The notes under the pieces were generated by a model. That model was given only the letters and a program-made list of their open reading frames with translations. It searched no databases and was not told the origin of the DNA. DNA of 64,000 nucleotides from Rozella allomycis CSF55 (lineage: Eukaryota; Rozellomycota), in assembly GCA_000442015.1 (NCBI GenBank), contig KE560904.1, positions 1 to 64,000 on the forward strand, written 5' to 3'. Below, piece by piece: positions 36,682 to 47,472 of this stretch. The translations under genes were made by a program, and so were the position numbers. Numbering within the stretch: the stretch's first letter is position 1; each line of letters begins with the position of its first letter.

Positions 36682-37775
36682 TATCTTACCTACTCTTTCG
36701 AAACTAAACCTAAAGAATGTATTTATCAACGAAATTAATATAAAGAAATTCTCAGATACATTAATGGAAATAGAACCAAAGGTTTCGGCGTACTGCGATT
36801 ATCCCTTACATCCACAGCTCAATGACGATGTAAATATATGTAATTGGTATACTCTCTAAATGGAAACATAAAGGATATTCTTAATTGATTTACTCAACTT
36901 CTCCTTCTGGAATAATCCAACTAGCGATCCATTTATGGTCAATTACCAAGGAAAAGATTATAGTGGATACGCGTCCTTGTGCGCCATTATTAAGAGAGCC
37001 ATAGATGAAGATTATGATATGCTAAACCCACATTTTTGGTGTGAACTGGATTTAAAAACATGGGCCTATATCTGTCGTTCTACAACAAATCAAAATATGC
37101 CTCTACTAGAAAAAAGACTAGAAATTCTTAAAGAATCAGGAAGCGCACTATTAAAAGTACTTTTTGTTAATTGATTTTATTATATGAATTTGGCGGTGAC
37201 TTTGGAAATGTAATCAGCAAAGCTGATAGGGATGTTTATGCATTCATTGAACTTGTGCTTCGTTACTTTCCATCATTCAGAGATGAGGTTTATCCAGAAA
37301 GTATTCCTATACTCCCGTTTTTAAAAGTCAAATTCTACAAAAGGGTGCAAATATTGATAGCGGATGTTTGGTCATGCTTTGGTGGAAAAAACATTGGTGA
37401 ATTTACAAACATTGATGACATAACAATGTTTGCCGATTACAGGTAACACATAAAAGAATCTAGCATAGGGTACCACAGGTAAATGTATTGATAAATGAAA
37501 TTTACAAGGCATTGTGTGGACTAGGAATCTTGGAATATTCTCCTGCACTTCTTTCTAAGCTGAATTCATCATTAAACGAAGAGGGCGAAAATTTGGAACT
37601 TTTCTCTCAAGAAGAAATTGATATTAGAGCGTCTTCAATCCTTGCAGTGGAAAGCATCAAAAAGTATCTGAAAGGTTGGAATAGCATATTGATTGACTAC
37701 TACTTGTGGGATTTCGCTAAAAGAACAAATTTATCGCATATTCCAATACATCGCATACGCACAATTTACTATTAA
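36682..37775 (+). CDS. QNG1: Queuosine 5'-phosphate N-glycosylase (DUF2419/Q salvage), 5' end missing
   Basis: Exons give VFINEINIKKFSDTLM, YCDYPLHP, NWIFLIDLLNFSFWNN (across a 27-nt intron), PFMVNYQGKDYSGYASL, FGGDFGNVI, RAQ/RVQILIADVWSCF, MFADYRVPQ (across a short intron) and finally IPIHRIRTIYY. This is the full DUF2419 signature with its conserved Asp and aromatic residues. The protein frees queuine base from queuosine 5'-phosphate for tRNA modification. Two problems: no start codon is visible after the N at 36681, and the junction at about 37157-37186 has no AG acceptor although an intron is required there. The C-terminal Tyr-Tyr end is intact. Confidence 0.88.
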
Positions 37776-37787
37776 AGATTATTTATT

Positions 37788-38615
37788 TTAATATTGCTTC
37801 TTCTTTTCATCAATAGACATATTTCCAGGGCCAATGTTAACCAACATGAGCAATCCCCCCATCACTGAAAGAGTTTGAAAAAAGTCGTATTTTAAAAAGT
37901 CTCTTTCAGGATGTTCGTGATGAAGTGACCACCAATTGTTGACAAAAACATTGAATAACGACAACATAGCGATCAACAGAATGGCTGAAAACTTGGCCTT
38001 GAACCCTACAACCACCATAACGCAAACTACAGATGCAATAGCTATAAATATTAAACGAACCAATGACATCTCCTCACCTCCAAACGCAAGACCTAAGAAT
38101 AACAAAACCAATAACACACGACCAAGCAAAGTCATGTAGGTAGATGTTCCGTTCTTGTTAATACTGGGGAGACCAGCAAACATGGCATTCTTCTTATCCA
38201 TCGTTATGTATGATTCAGACGCAAGTAAAATTAACCCACCAAGCAGAGATAAGTTTCTCAAAAGATATTTCCAATCTAATGCGAATCCATAGAATATAGA
38301 TTGTAAAATAGTGTTAACTCCAAGTCCGATAACTGCAATATTAGTGTGCTTCTTCATAACTGCAAGAGACGAGCATATGATCATTGTTGCCGTTATTGCA
38401 AGGAGAAAAATGTAAGCAAAAAATGACGAGTATCCCTTGTAATAAGTAAAGTACTGAACTTGCATATTCCATTGAAACAAAATTCTAAACGAATCTTCCA
38501 AATAGGTCACAACCAAAAGGAATCTTGCAAGGGCTGGCAAGTGCGGTTTCAAAGGTTGAGACAAGCTATCTAATTTTTCTTCCAATTGAACTGATATCTG
38601 CTTTAGGTTATCCAT
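37788..38615 (-). CDS. ER cargo receptor SURF4/Erv29
   Basis: No introns. MDNLKQISVQ (38615) is the preferred start because an in-frame upstream ATG at 38684 would overlap the downstream end of HemE. The N-terminus contains LARFLLVVTYLEDSFRI, followed by six to seven membrane helices and VNNWWSLHHEHPERDFLKYDFFQ, the most conserved SURF4/Erv29 block. The C-terminus is KKQY, a KKxx dilysine ER-retrieval signal. It selects soluble cargo for COPII export. Tail-to-head spacing with HemE is about 70 bp. Confidence 0.92.
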   Translation of the reverse strand: MDNLKQISVQLEEKLDSLSQPLKPHLPALARFLLVVTYLEDSFRILFQWNMQVQYFTYYKGYSSFFAYIFLLAITATMIICSSLAVMKKHTNIAVIGLGVNTILQSIFYGFALDWKYLLRNLSLLGGLILLASESYITMDKKNAMFAGLPSINKNGTSTYMTLLGRVLLVLLFLGLAFGGEEMSLVRLIFIAIASVVCVMVVVGFKAKFSAILLIAMLSLFNVFVNNWWSLHHEHPERDFLKYDFFQTLSVMGGLLMLVNIGPGNMSIDEKKKQY

Positions 38616-38686
38616 CACCAAAGTAGGCAGAAAAAGTTTCCGAAATTTTCCTAAATTGACCGATTTAAAAATAAGACAATTCAAAT

Positions 38687-39823
38687 TTATTGTTTAAAAG
38701 ATTTACATTGCTCCAAAAACACTTTTAGTTTATTTGGATCATGGTCAGGCATCCTAATTACTGTAATGATTTATTTTTACATTCCATGTCCCAAATTGAC
38801 AATATGTGGTAAACCAACGGAATCAAACTCTTTTAAATTTTCATTGGTAAGTTCCTTCAAAGTTTCAGTTTCAGCAAACAGTGCACAGGGATCTAAATTT
38901 CCTTGAAGACAAATTCGTTTCGTTATATTCTTTGATGCTTCTATTGCTTCCATGGTATAATCCAGACCTAAAACGTCAATATCCAAGTCTGAAAGATCTT
39001 TTAAAGAAGAGTGCGCTCCCTTGCAAAAGAGTGTCAAAGGAATCCTCTCCGTGATTTGAGCGTCAATTAACTTTTTTCTAAAGACAGTGACAATTTCTTC
39101 AAGAAAAGGAATGCCAAATTCTTTGTAAAGTTTTGGCGATAATTCTCCTGCCCATGAATCAAAGAGTTGAATTGCTTGAGCTCCTGCCAATACTTGCTCC
39201 ACAATATAATCCGCTATCACAGAACTCAATTTGGCTAGCAATTGTTTTGATTCCGAAGGATATCTATACAACCACGCCTTAGCTTTTGAAAATGTTTTTG
39301 ATCCACCGCCCTCAATCATATATGCCATAAGAGTCCATGGTGCACCCGAGAATCCAATCAGAGGTACCCTTCCATTCAATCTATGCCTAGTTAAAGTAAT
39401 AGCTTCAAAAACGTATGACAATACATCTTTAACTACTGGCATGCGTAATTTATTCAAGTCCTCTGGGGAAATCAACGGGCAAGGAAAATGCGGCCCCTTG
39501 GACGGTAGCATTTGTACCTCCATGCCCATGGCTTGAGGTATTACAAGTATATCACTAAAAATTATCGCCGCATCTAACAGTCCATCATATCGGTCAATAG
39601 GTTGCAGTGTAATTTGGCATGCAAGTTCAGGAGTTTGACAAACTTTAAAGAAATCATATTTTTCTCGAACTTCCCTAAATTCGGGCAAATATCGCCCTGC
39701 CTGTCTCATTACCCATACAGGCGGAGGACAAATAACTTCTCCCAAGGCAGCTTTTAAATAGTTTGTATTTAACATTCTAGGATATGCTTTGTTGCTCGAT
39801 AAATTGGTCTCTGTAAATGTCAT
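38687..39823 (-). CDS. Uroporphyrinogen decarboxylase
   Basis: Two exons joined by a 27-nt intron that splits GHGM / MPDHDP. Signatures: PVWVMRQAGRYLPEFRE (substrate-binding Arg), AAIIFSDILVIPQAMGM with the catalytic Asp, GFSGAPWTLMAYMIEGGGSK, and QLFDSWAGELSP. The length of about 360 residues is normal. It converts uroporphyrinogen III to coproporphyrinogen III in heme synthesis. Presence of this step means the organism makes heme by at least part of the standard pathway, unlike microsporidia. Confidence 0.95.
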
Positions 39824-39973
39824 ATAGTCAATTCTTCAATTTCGGAATTCGCAGTCATTCTGTCTTGTAGACTTTGGGTTTCATTCATTATAAATCAGTT
39901 TTTTTCTATTTACTAATTCGCTAGAGAAGTTGGTTAAAAAGTTGATATTAGATATATTAAAAACTTTATTTGT

Positions 39974-40877
39974 TTAAAAATTAGTAACGAGTTCTCTTCC
40001 ATTTTCATTTTCAAATTCAATTTCCATGTGACGGCGTTCTAAATAAAATCAAGTAACAAGCATTACTTTTCTTTTTTGGTTTCTCATCAGATGGTCCTTC
40101 ATTATCGTTAACATCTGAATCAGAGTCCCAAGCGACATTATCATCTTCAATATCTTCGAGGGATTCAAGATCAGAATACCCCTCAACAAACTCTCTTTCC
40201 TCTTCCTCTTCGATTTCTTCCTCTTCAAGCATTTGATCGAAAGTTTCTTGATTAAAGTTGTATATGTCTCCATAAACCCCTGACTTTAAACGTTCCAACA
40301 ATTCTTTCTGGATGGTTTGTTCCAGTCTAGCCGCACTTTCAGCCTTTATTTCTCGGCTGCGTTCTCTTCGCTCAATTTTGGGTTTAATCGCAACAAGTTT
40401 TGGCAAAGTTTTTGATCTAAGCCTTCGCATCTTCATTAACACCTGAGTTATTCTAGTCAGGCGCTGTTTGCATTTATGCACTTGAAATTTTGACCAATAC
40501 ATAAGCTCTTTATCAATCTGTTTCAAATTCAATTTAAAACATACTTGTTCCAATGCTTTTAAATAGTTATTGCTTAATTTAATTTTTTCCCACATGTTTT
40601 TTGGTGTATGAGCCCTTTCCACGGTTTTTATAAAAAGATATATAGATCCTAAGATAAAATAAAGAATAAATGTTTGCCTTCAACTTCTTTAACTGTTGCA
40701 TATTGTGAGTTGGCTAAAGGACATGACTGTTTGTTACAAAGTCCAGAAACATTATATTCGTTACGACAAAAGACTTGCGTCTTGGTTCTACATTTAAATT
40801 TCATGTTAAAAATACTTGGCTTTAAATGAACAAAATTGGTTATTAATAAGAGACCAGATTACGTCGTCGTGTTGCAT
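39974..40877 (-). CDS. MAK16: Ribosome biogenesis protein Mak16
   Basis: The N-terminal exon [21 protein letters not shown] leads across a 28-nt intron to [22 protein letters not shown], the conserved Cys-rich zinc-binding block. The main exon has [47 protein letters not shown] and [12 protein letters not shown], followed by an acidic tail. The last exon ends [13 protein letters not shown]. The intron before the main exon (40649-40677) starts with GC instead of GT; no GT donor restores the frame. Mak16 is a nucleolar factor for 60S subunit assembly. Confidence 0.93.
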
Positions 40878-41029
40878 TAAAAATTTTGAACGACGGAGGC
40901 TTGGCTAAACGAACGTACAGGGGATTCGGAACAAATATATTTGACACTTAAATTAGTTAATAAGTACAAGTAAATAAATTGAAAAATTATCCCTCAATAT
41001 TTTGACATTAATTCATAAACAAATTTAAG

Positions 41030-42561
41030 ATGGATAAAACAATCGAAAACACAAAAAAAGCATTGGCCCCATTGGTCAAACAAACACCATTGACTGACAA
41101 ATTGTTATCGAGACCTCCTTTTAAATATCTGCATAATTTAATTACGGAAATCATAACCCGAACAAATTACGCAAATGACATCTTTTCTCCTGATGAGCTT
41201 GTGGCGGAAAATATCACGGTATGGAAAAATATATAAATATATAAAAGGAAAAAGAAAGTAAAATTGCGTTCTTGAATAAAATTATCAGCAGAGTAGGTAA
41301 AAGACGCTAGATCCCCTGAATATTTAGAGAATACTCTTAATCAGCAAGTTGAAATTAAAGCAAATAAGATTGTTGCAGGGAAAGACTCAGATTTAACCAA
41401 TTTGTTTCTTCAACAGTTAGTAACAGCCTGTCAAATGAATCAACAGTCGCTAAACGACAGTGCCGTTATCACCCCGAAGTATAAAATTTCCATTCTTGTA
41501 ATAGACCTATAAAACCAGAAGCCGTCCAAAGGAATCTGTCGGCAGACTCTAATAAGTACAATACGTATATGGTTAATCATAAAGGAAGCCTGACTCTGCA
41601 GTTAGCCAGGACGATTACTCTAAATCTTCACATCAAAAAGAACCCAAGATAAAAGAAAAGAACAATTCTTCGGCTCATTCTTCAAAGGAATCCCTAAAAG
41701 GATCCAATGAGAGTATTAAATCAGCGAGAAAGACAGAAGATGTGAAAATTAAAAAGAGTAGCAGTGAGGCCATCAGCGAAGAGCCTGCTCGACCAAAAAC
41801 TTCAAGACCAAAAACAGCGAGAGCAGGCCCTCCAAGAAAGAAAATCTTAGAAATGACCGAGTATCCAAAGCGATTACTTTACATATAGTGATATTTCACA
41901 CAAAGAAAACGAAATCATGATTCCAGTGTCTGAACTCTCTGATATTAAAGAAGAAAGCTTTGTCATAATCGAAAATCACGACGACGTAACATACAAAAGC
42001 GCAATCGACGACGGTACGCACGGCGGCCTGGTGAAAAAGCTGATGCATAACACAAAAGACGCTATAGATTATTCTTCAGATTTGACTACCATTCCAAAAC
42101 CTCACGAAAATAACTCAAATGATTCGGAAATTGAATCGGTCAGAAAACAGGTACATTGCTCGTAAAATAGAAAAAGGTCAAATCAATTAAAGAGTCTCTC
42201 CAAGGCTACGTGAAGAATTCTCATATGTTTGGGAAATCTCTTGACTATGTCCAAGAAGACCTAAACTCTATGATAAATGAATTCAATCTTTGGCGCAATG
42301 AACTTCAGCTCAAAAGAAAAGAGTACCTGGATGCTGTCAAGTAAGATAAAAATTATTCTAATATTAGATGCACAAGCTTGATATTGGAACCAATGAATAA
42401 TCAGATATTTGCATTGAAAAATTCTATCCTTGAACAAGTAATTTATACTTCTCTATTCGTAAAAGGCGCAATTAATTAGGGACAAAAAATCTATTGTTTT
42501 TGAAAATGAAAAACAAATTATATCCCGTATTAACTCTATGATAATACCGGCGCAGTTGTAA
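41030..42561 (+). CDS. IFT54: Intraflagellar transport protein IFT54 / TRAF3IP1 (MIP-T3)
   Basis: The N-terminal calponin-homology-like domain begins MDKTIENTKKALAPLV and has PPFKYLHNLITEII, FSPDELVAEN, KIAFLNKIIS and VEIKANKIVAGKDSDLTN. A long Lys/Ser-rich linker follows. The C-terminal coiled coil has HMFGKSLDYVQEDLNSMINE, and the tail QAQLIRDKKSIV precedes the stop. Introns of 26-31 nt were phased throughout. A one-base slip at the A run 41299-41302 shifts the frame after IISRVGK; conserved sequence resumes in the new frame. IFT54 belongs to the IFT-B complex and binds tubulin, which supports a flagellate life stage. Confidence 0.88.
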
Positions 42562-42579
42562 TATTTAGGTGTAAATAAA

Positions 42580-42775
42580 ATACTCTTTTAAGCTTTTTTG
42601 AACTTCCATAAAATAATTTCTATTGTCAAGATCTTTCAATCAATGTTTTATATGCCAGTTTATCTCTTATAATCTATGACATCGACCGAAAGATCTTGTT
42701 ACTTGTCACAGACTCACAATAGACTCCTTTTTTGAAACTCTTTTGAACTTCCACAAAAATAATTATGACGTAATT
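42580..42775. repeat. Short direct repeat between IFT54 and the SDR gene
   Basis: A segment of about 25 bp near 42593-42618 (TTTTGAACTTCCATAAAATA) recurs near 42738-42765 as TTTTGAACTTCCACAAAAAT. The 140 bp between contain a GATCTT...AAGATC pair able to fold. No gene is evident in this 220-bp gap. Confidence 0.35.
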
Positions 42776-42780
42776 TCGTA

Positions 42781-43552
42781 AATGAATACAGTTTTCATTC
42801 AAGGTGCTTCAAGAGGCATAGGCTTTTCTCTTATAAATGAATTGATTGGCAGAAATATATTCGTTATTGCATCTTGCAGAAATATTAAAAACGAAAAGCT
42901 CAACAGTTTGCCAAAGAGCCATTTAAAATTGATTGAATTGGATTTATTAAATGATAAGCACATCGAAAATTTTGGGATGGAATTCAGCCAAGCGATACAA
43001 GGGAAATTGATGCTATCACATGTTAGCATGGCGGGAGTTCTGATTCCCGAGAAAAGCATGAAGCAAGTTTCGTATGCTTCAATCAACGAATCATTTAAAG
43101 TTAATTGCATTTCCCCATTTTTGATAGTGAAGGAAACGATACCCTTCATGTTACAAACAGTCAAGAGCCCTTCATCAAACTTGAAACCTACATGTGTGTA
43201 TATATCTGCAAAAGTCGGTTCAATTTCTGAGAATAATCAACTTGGAGGCTGGTATTCTTATAGATCTTCCAAAGCGGCAGGGAATATGTTGTGGAAGACC
43301 CTTTCTTGTGAATTAGGCCCAAAAGGCATATCATGCTTTAGCGTTCATCCAGGTAATAATATATTTTTATTGAGATTTGGTTTTGTGGATACTGACATGA
43401 CTAGGGCTTACCATAAGAACATTCCACAAGAAAAAGTGCAAAGTAGTTCTGAAGCAGCGAATCGATTAGCTAATCTTATTTTGAATAACAATTCAAGGGA
43501 TTTGAATGGAAAGTTTTTCGACTTACAAAATAAAGAGTTCATTTTATGGTAA
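42781..43552 (+). CDS. Short-chain dehydrogenase/reductase (C-factor-like)
   Basis: Classical SDR: nucleotide-binding GASRGIG at residues 8-14, an Asp-containing strand (LIELDLL), VNCISPF, and the catalytic YSYRSSK (Y-x3-K) near residue 162, followed by the VHPG segment. The substrate and pathway are unknown. Between HPG and FVDTDM, where the family normally has none or one residue, lie 27 nt (43353-43379) with a GTAATA start and intron-like composition but ending TTG. It is either an unusual intron or an in-frame insertion. Confidence 0.8.
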
Positions 43553-43591
43553 ATTTTAGTTTCAGCCACTTCTTCTATAAAAACAAAAAAA

Positions 43592-44909
43592 ATGACAGGA
43601 CGTTATGCAAAATGGACCAAACTTCAACTTATCAATAGGATTAAAGAGTTAGAAAGCCAGACGACTGTTCCCCTCAAAGATTTTTCATCCAGAGGTGACA
43701 ATCGGCCTATTGATTTCAACAAATATGGTCAAAGGCACGTTGCTTTTAAGGTTGCATATATTGGCTGGAATTATAGTGGTGTCGCTATATCTCATATGGA
43801 AGATAATTCTGTAGAGGTATGTATGTCTGTACCAGAAATTTCAGAGTTATTTACTCAGTGCGTTAATAAAAACGTCTTTCATCAAGGACAAAGACTACGC
43901 TAAGCTAACCAGATGTGGCAGAACCGATAAGGGAGTGAATGCATTTGGGCAGGTAGTGATATATTTCCAATCTTTCTAGGTTATATCTTGTCACCTAAGA
44001 TCAAAATTCACGAAAGAAGAGCTTTTGATGGATAACTTTGAATCAGAGGATAAAAAGGAATATGATTATTGCAGAATAATTAATAAAGTGCTGCCCAATG
44101 ATATTCGTATTTTAGGGTGGAGCTTTGTGCCAGAAGAATTTAATGCGCGGTTTGATTGCATGTATAGAAAATACAAATACTTCTTCCCTTGTAACGATTT
44201 AGATGTAGGATCAATGGCTTTGGCGGCTAATTATTTTGAGGGCACCCATGACTTTCGAAATTTTTGCAAAGTCACCCCAGAAACGCTGGATCAAAATTAC
44301 AACAGAACGGTCTTGGAAGCTAAAATAGTGAAGTCATCTGAGAGTCCTCATTCGTAAGTTTTTAATTGTAAATGCGAAAAGGTTAAAGTCGAACTCAATA
44401 GCTGGTTTCTATGAATTTCATGTCAAGGGTCACGCCTTTTTGTATCATCAAGTGCGGTGTATGATCGCCGTACTTTTCTTGGTTGGACGTGGATTAGAAA
44501 AACCAGAAGTAAAAAATATCTTTTGTGTTTTTCAGATTGTTAAACAACTTTTAGACACTGACACTTTCCCTGTTAAACCAACATATGAATTGGCGGCTGG
44601 TGAAAATCTTGTCTTGTACGAAGCGGGCTATGAAAACTTGATATTTACGCCCGTAGATCCCTCTTTTACTTTTACCGAGTGGTTTTACAAGATAGAAAAA
44701 TCCCTAGTCGACGTTGTAGTTCTTTCACAAATGTTAAGTGATGCCGTTTCATCTGATTTCTGCAAAGAAATTTATGAGAAACAAAGCGGACCTTTATTAT
44801 CCAAGTCATTTAAAGGACAACTTTACAAGAGGTTGTGCGACCGGAAAACTTGCGGTAATATTTTTTACTTGTATTAAAAGATTTACACAAAAAAATCAAA
44901 ACCAACTGA
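43592..44909 (+). CDS. PUS3: tRNA pseudouridine synthase Pus3/Deg1
   Basis: Starts MTGRYAKWTKLQLINRIKELE, a coiled lead seen in Pus3/Deg1. HVAFKVAYIGWNYSG is followed, across a 28-nt intron, by the catalytic loop RCGRTDKGVNAFGQV with the nucleophilic Asp. Then come FNARFDCMYRKYKYFF, HDFRNFCK, and AFLYHQVRCMIAVLFLVGRG. A 27-nt intron inside GLEKPE...IVKQLL has no stop and is multiple of three, so it could be mistaken for coding sequence. The last exon may use a 26-nt intron at 44855-44880. Pus3 makes pseudouridine at tRNA positions 38/39. Confidence 0.9.
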
Positions 44910-45012
44910 TTTAATAAACATTCTTTTTGAATTATAGTTTTTACCTCACTTTAACGTAATTGTTTGACGCTCTTTCAGTATTTTGAAAATTGATATTTAC
45001 ATTATCGTTTCC

Positions 45013-47422
45013 ATGCTAACATTTACTAGTGAAAATGTTTTAAGTCCTTTGGCAGAAACAGTGACAGCCATATTGCTACATATCGAAGAAACAAATAACA
45101 AAAATCTCCCATTGGCTGATTTGTCAAAGGTGGCGTCAAATGTTCAAGATCAATTGTCAAATCTTATCAACGTAGGGACTTCTATTCAGGAATCCATTTT
45201 GAATAATCAGAAATTTTATGATAGATTTAGTGAAGCGATACATAAACTAAAGAAATCGTTATCTGATCTCGATGTTTCAATCAACAAACTGCAAAAAGAG
45301 GGAAGAGATAGTGAAGCTAAAGAAGTCCTAAAGTCATCTATGAGGGACTTATTAGAAGGTATGCTAATAATTAGCATCAAAAGTAGGAACGGCACAATTG
45401 TTGAACTGTAACGATGAGTTTGAAATTTCCCATATTATTGAAAGTGGTGAAAAGAGTTTAACCTACTTGGCAAAAATTAAAGAAACAAATGATGTTTCTA
45501 CTTTTGCGCAGCTCGTGAAGCCTACATGTCAAGAATTTGTTGATCTAATATCGTACACAAAATCTAGGGCATCTGAGCTCTTGGATGAAAGGATTAAGGT
45601 TGAATTAGAAGATTATTCTGAAAAAATTTCAAAGGAAGCGTCTATACTTATAAGCTCAATGAAATGCTACCTTAGCAATACCAGCTCCGAGTCAAATAGA
45701 AGTTTAAAAGATTCTTGGATTCAAGCACTTCAAGACTCAATTGTAGCGATTCTGAAAATTGTAAAAGGCGAAGAGGAAAATGATAATGAATCTGATAAAG
45801 ATAAGACGAATAAACTATGGGATTTTATGGACATGAAGGAAAAATTGGCCCTTGCTATTCAATATTACAAAATGGGGAAAGTTTCGGACTCCAAGTCTGT
45901 TCTTGAAAAAATTGAATCTGATATTGTGTCTGCAGAGCAAATAATAAATCAAATTCCATTACTAGCGGGTAATGAAACTGTATCAAGGGGAATTTCTAAA
46001 GCCAAAAAGGATATATCATCAATCATTTCTTTGATAAGTGAATCTAATTCAGAAGAATCGGAGAATTTAAACACTGAAAAACAATTTTCGGATATCAATA
46101 ATCTTTTCTTGAAGCTTGACAAAGTAACAAAGCAAACAATAGCTGGTCCTGTTCGTAAGGCCTTTGATGAATTTAAGACATCTGAAAATCTTCTATTTTA
46201 TGATAAAAATAAGGGCCATATTGATGAAATGTTGACGACAATTGAGAGCAAGAGTCCTGAAGATGCCAAAGCTATTTTTGCGAATTTCCAGAATGCCGCG
46301 GAGAATATTTTAAATGCTGGTGAGATTATTTCGCATCAAAATGTTTATTCGCAAAATGAAATACAAAATTATCATAGAAAATCAATTTGGGCATATAAGA
46401 ACCTAAACTCTGCTTTTACTTCTTGTTTGAGTTCTAAGACTGAAAATTCAAATGGCTTTAAACAGAAATTTGTGAAAGAATATGTCAGAGATGTTTTTAA
46501 GACCTATCTTCCTGTGATTCAAGAGTACAGTGAATTGCTCTTGGAGTGCACATCACCGTTAGGTATTTAATGTTATTAATCATAAATAGACAAAGAGAAC
46601 AGAAAAAATAAATCGGATAATGATAATTCCTTGATGATGAATTCCCTTGTGGAGGCTTTGCCACAATCAGATCACAAGTTAAAGAAAGACGTTCATGCGC
46701 AAGAGTTTACAGAAACTAAAGTGAATGAAGAAAAGGGTTCAAATGATGAGAAATTCCAATCTGATGGCGGGACAGAATATTTGCTAGTAAAGGAAGAGCA
46801 GCCCAAACTTTTAAGTCAAGAAGAAGCCATTAAGAATCCTATAAAGGTGAGAAACTAATTTATTATAGATTAGGCGGTCGCACAAGAACTCTTCGTCGCA
46901 GCCTCCAATTGGAGTGAAGAAAACAATCCATTAATTAGAACTACAAATGACTTGGGAAAACACATTGAAAATTTGTCAGAAACATATCGTGATTCTACAT
47001 TTAAAGCGAATTTAATCGAAACAACAAAGAAAATTGTATTGTTGACCCAAAGTATTATTGATTACGCTTTGTACATTGCAGAGCATTGTAGCGATCCAAA
47101 ACTCCAAAAACACTTAGTTGAAATTGTAGAAAGACTTCCAACTATTGGTGTGCAGCTTAAAATCGTTTGCGCTGTTAAAGCATCCAGACCAAATGACTTG
47201 GACACTGAAACACAAATAATAACGTGTGCTAAAAACATCATGCGTACAGTCAAAGATACAATAAGTGCCTGTGAATCAGCGTACTTGAGATACACATCTG
47301 AGCCAGTTGCATCTCATCCTAAATTGATGACTCTAAAGAATAAGAGAATAACAAAAGATCAAAATCTTATTACTGATTTTGCAGACCTAAAATTTGTTCG
47401 AAAGATATACAAGATTAAATAA
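45013..47422 (+). CDS. Vinculin / alpha-catenin family protein
   Basis: Four exons (introns 27-28 nt), about 775 residues. The head begins NVLSPLAETVTAILLHIEE and continues VQDQLSNLINVGTSIQ, LLEGTAQLL, DEFEISHIIESG and LVKPTCQEFVDLISYTKSRASELLDE, which correspond to the vinculin D1 helical bundles. A helical middle and a charged linker follow. The tail is vinculin-like: ELFVAASNWSEENNPLIRTT, VERLPTIGVQLKIVCAVKASRP and CAKNIMRTVKDTISACESAY. Vinculins link membrane adhesions to actin. No proline-rich strap is evident, and the last helix carries KIYKIK near the end. It is shorter than animal vinculin and alpha-catenin. Confidence 0.88.
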
Positions 47423-47472
47423 AGTCATTTTAAAAGATATTTACTATTGACCCTTGAATACAACCAAAAATA

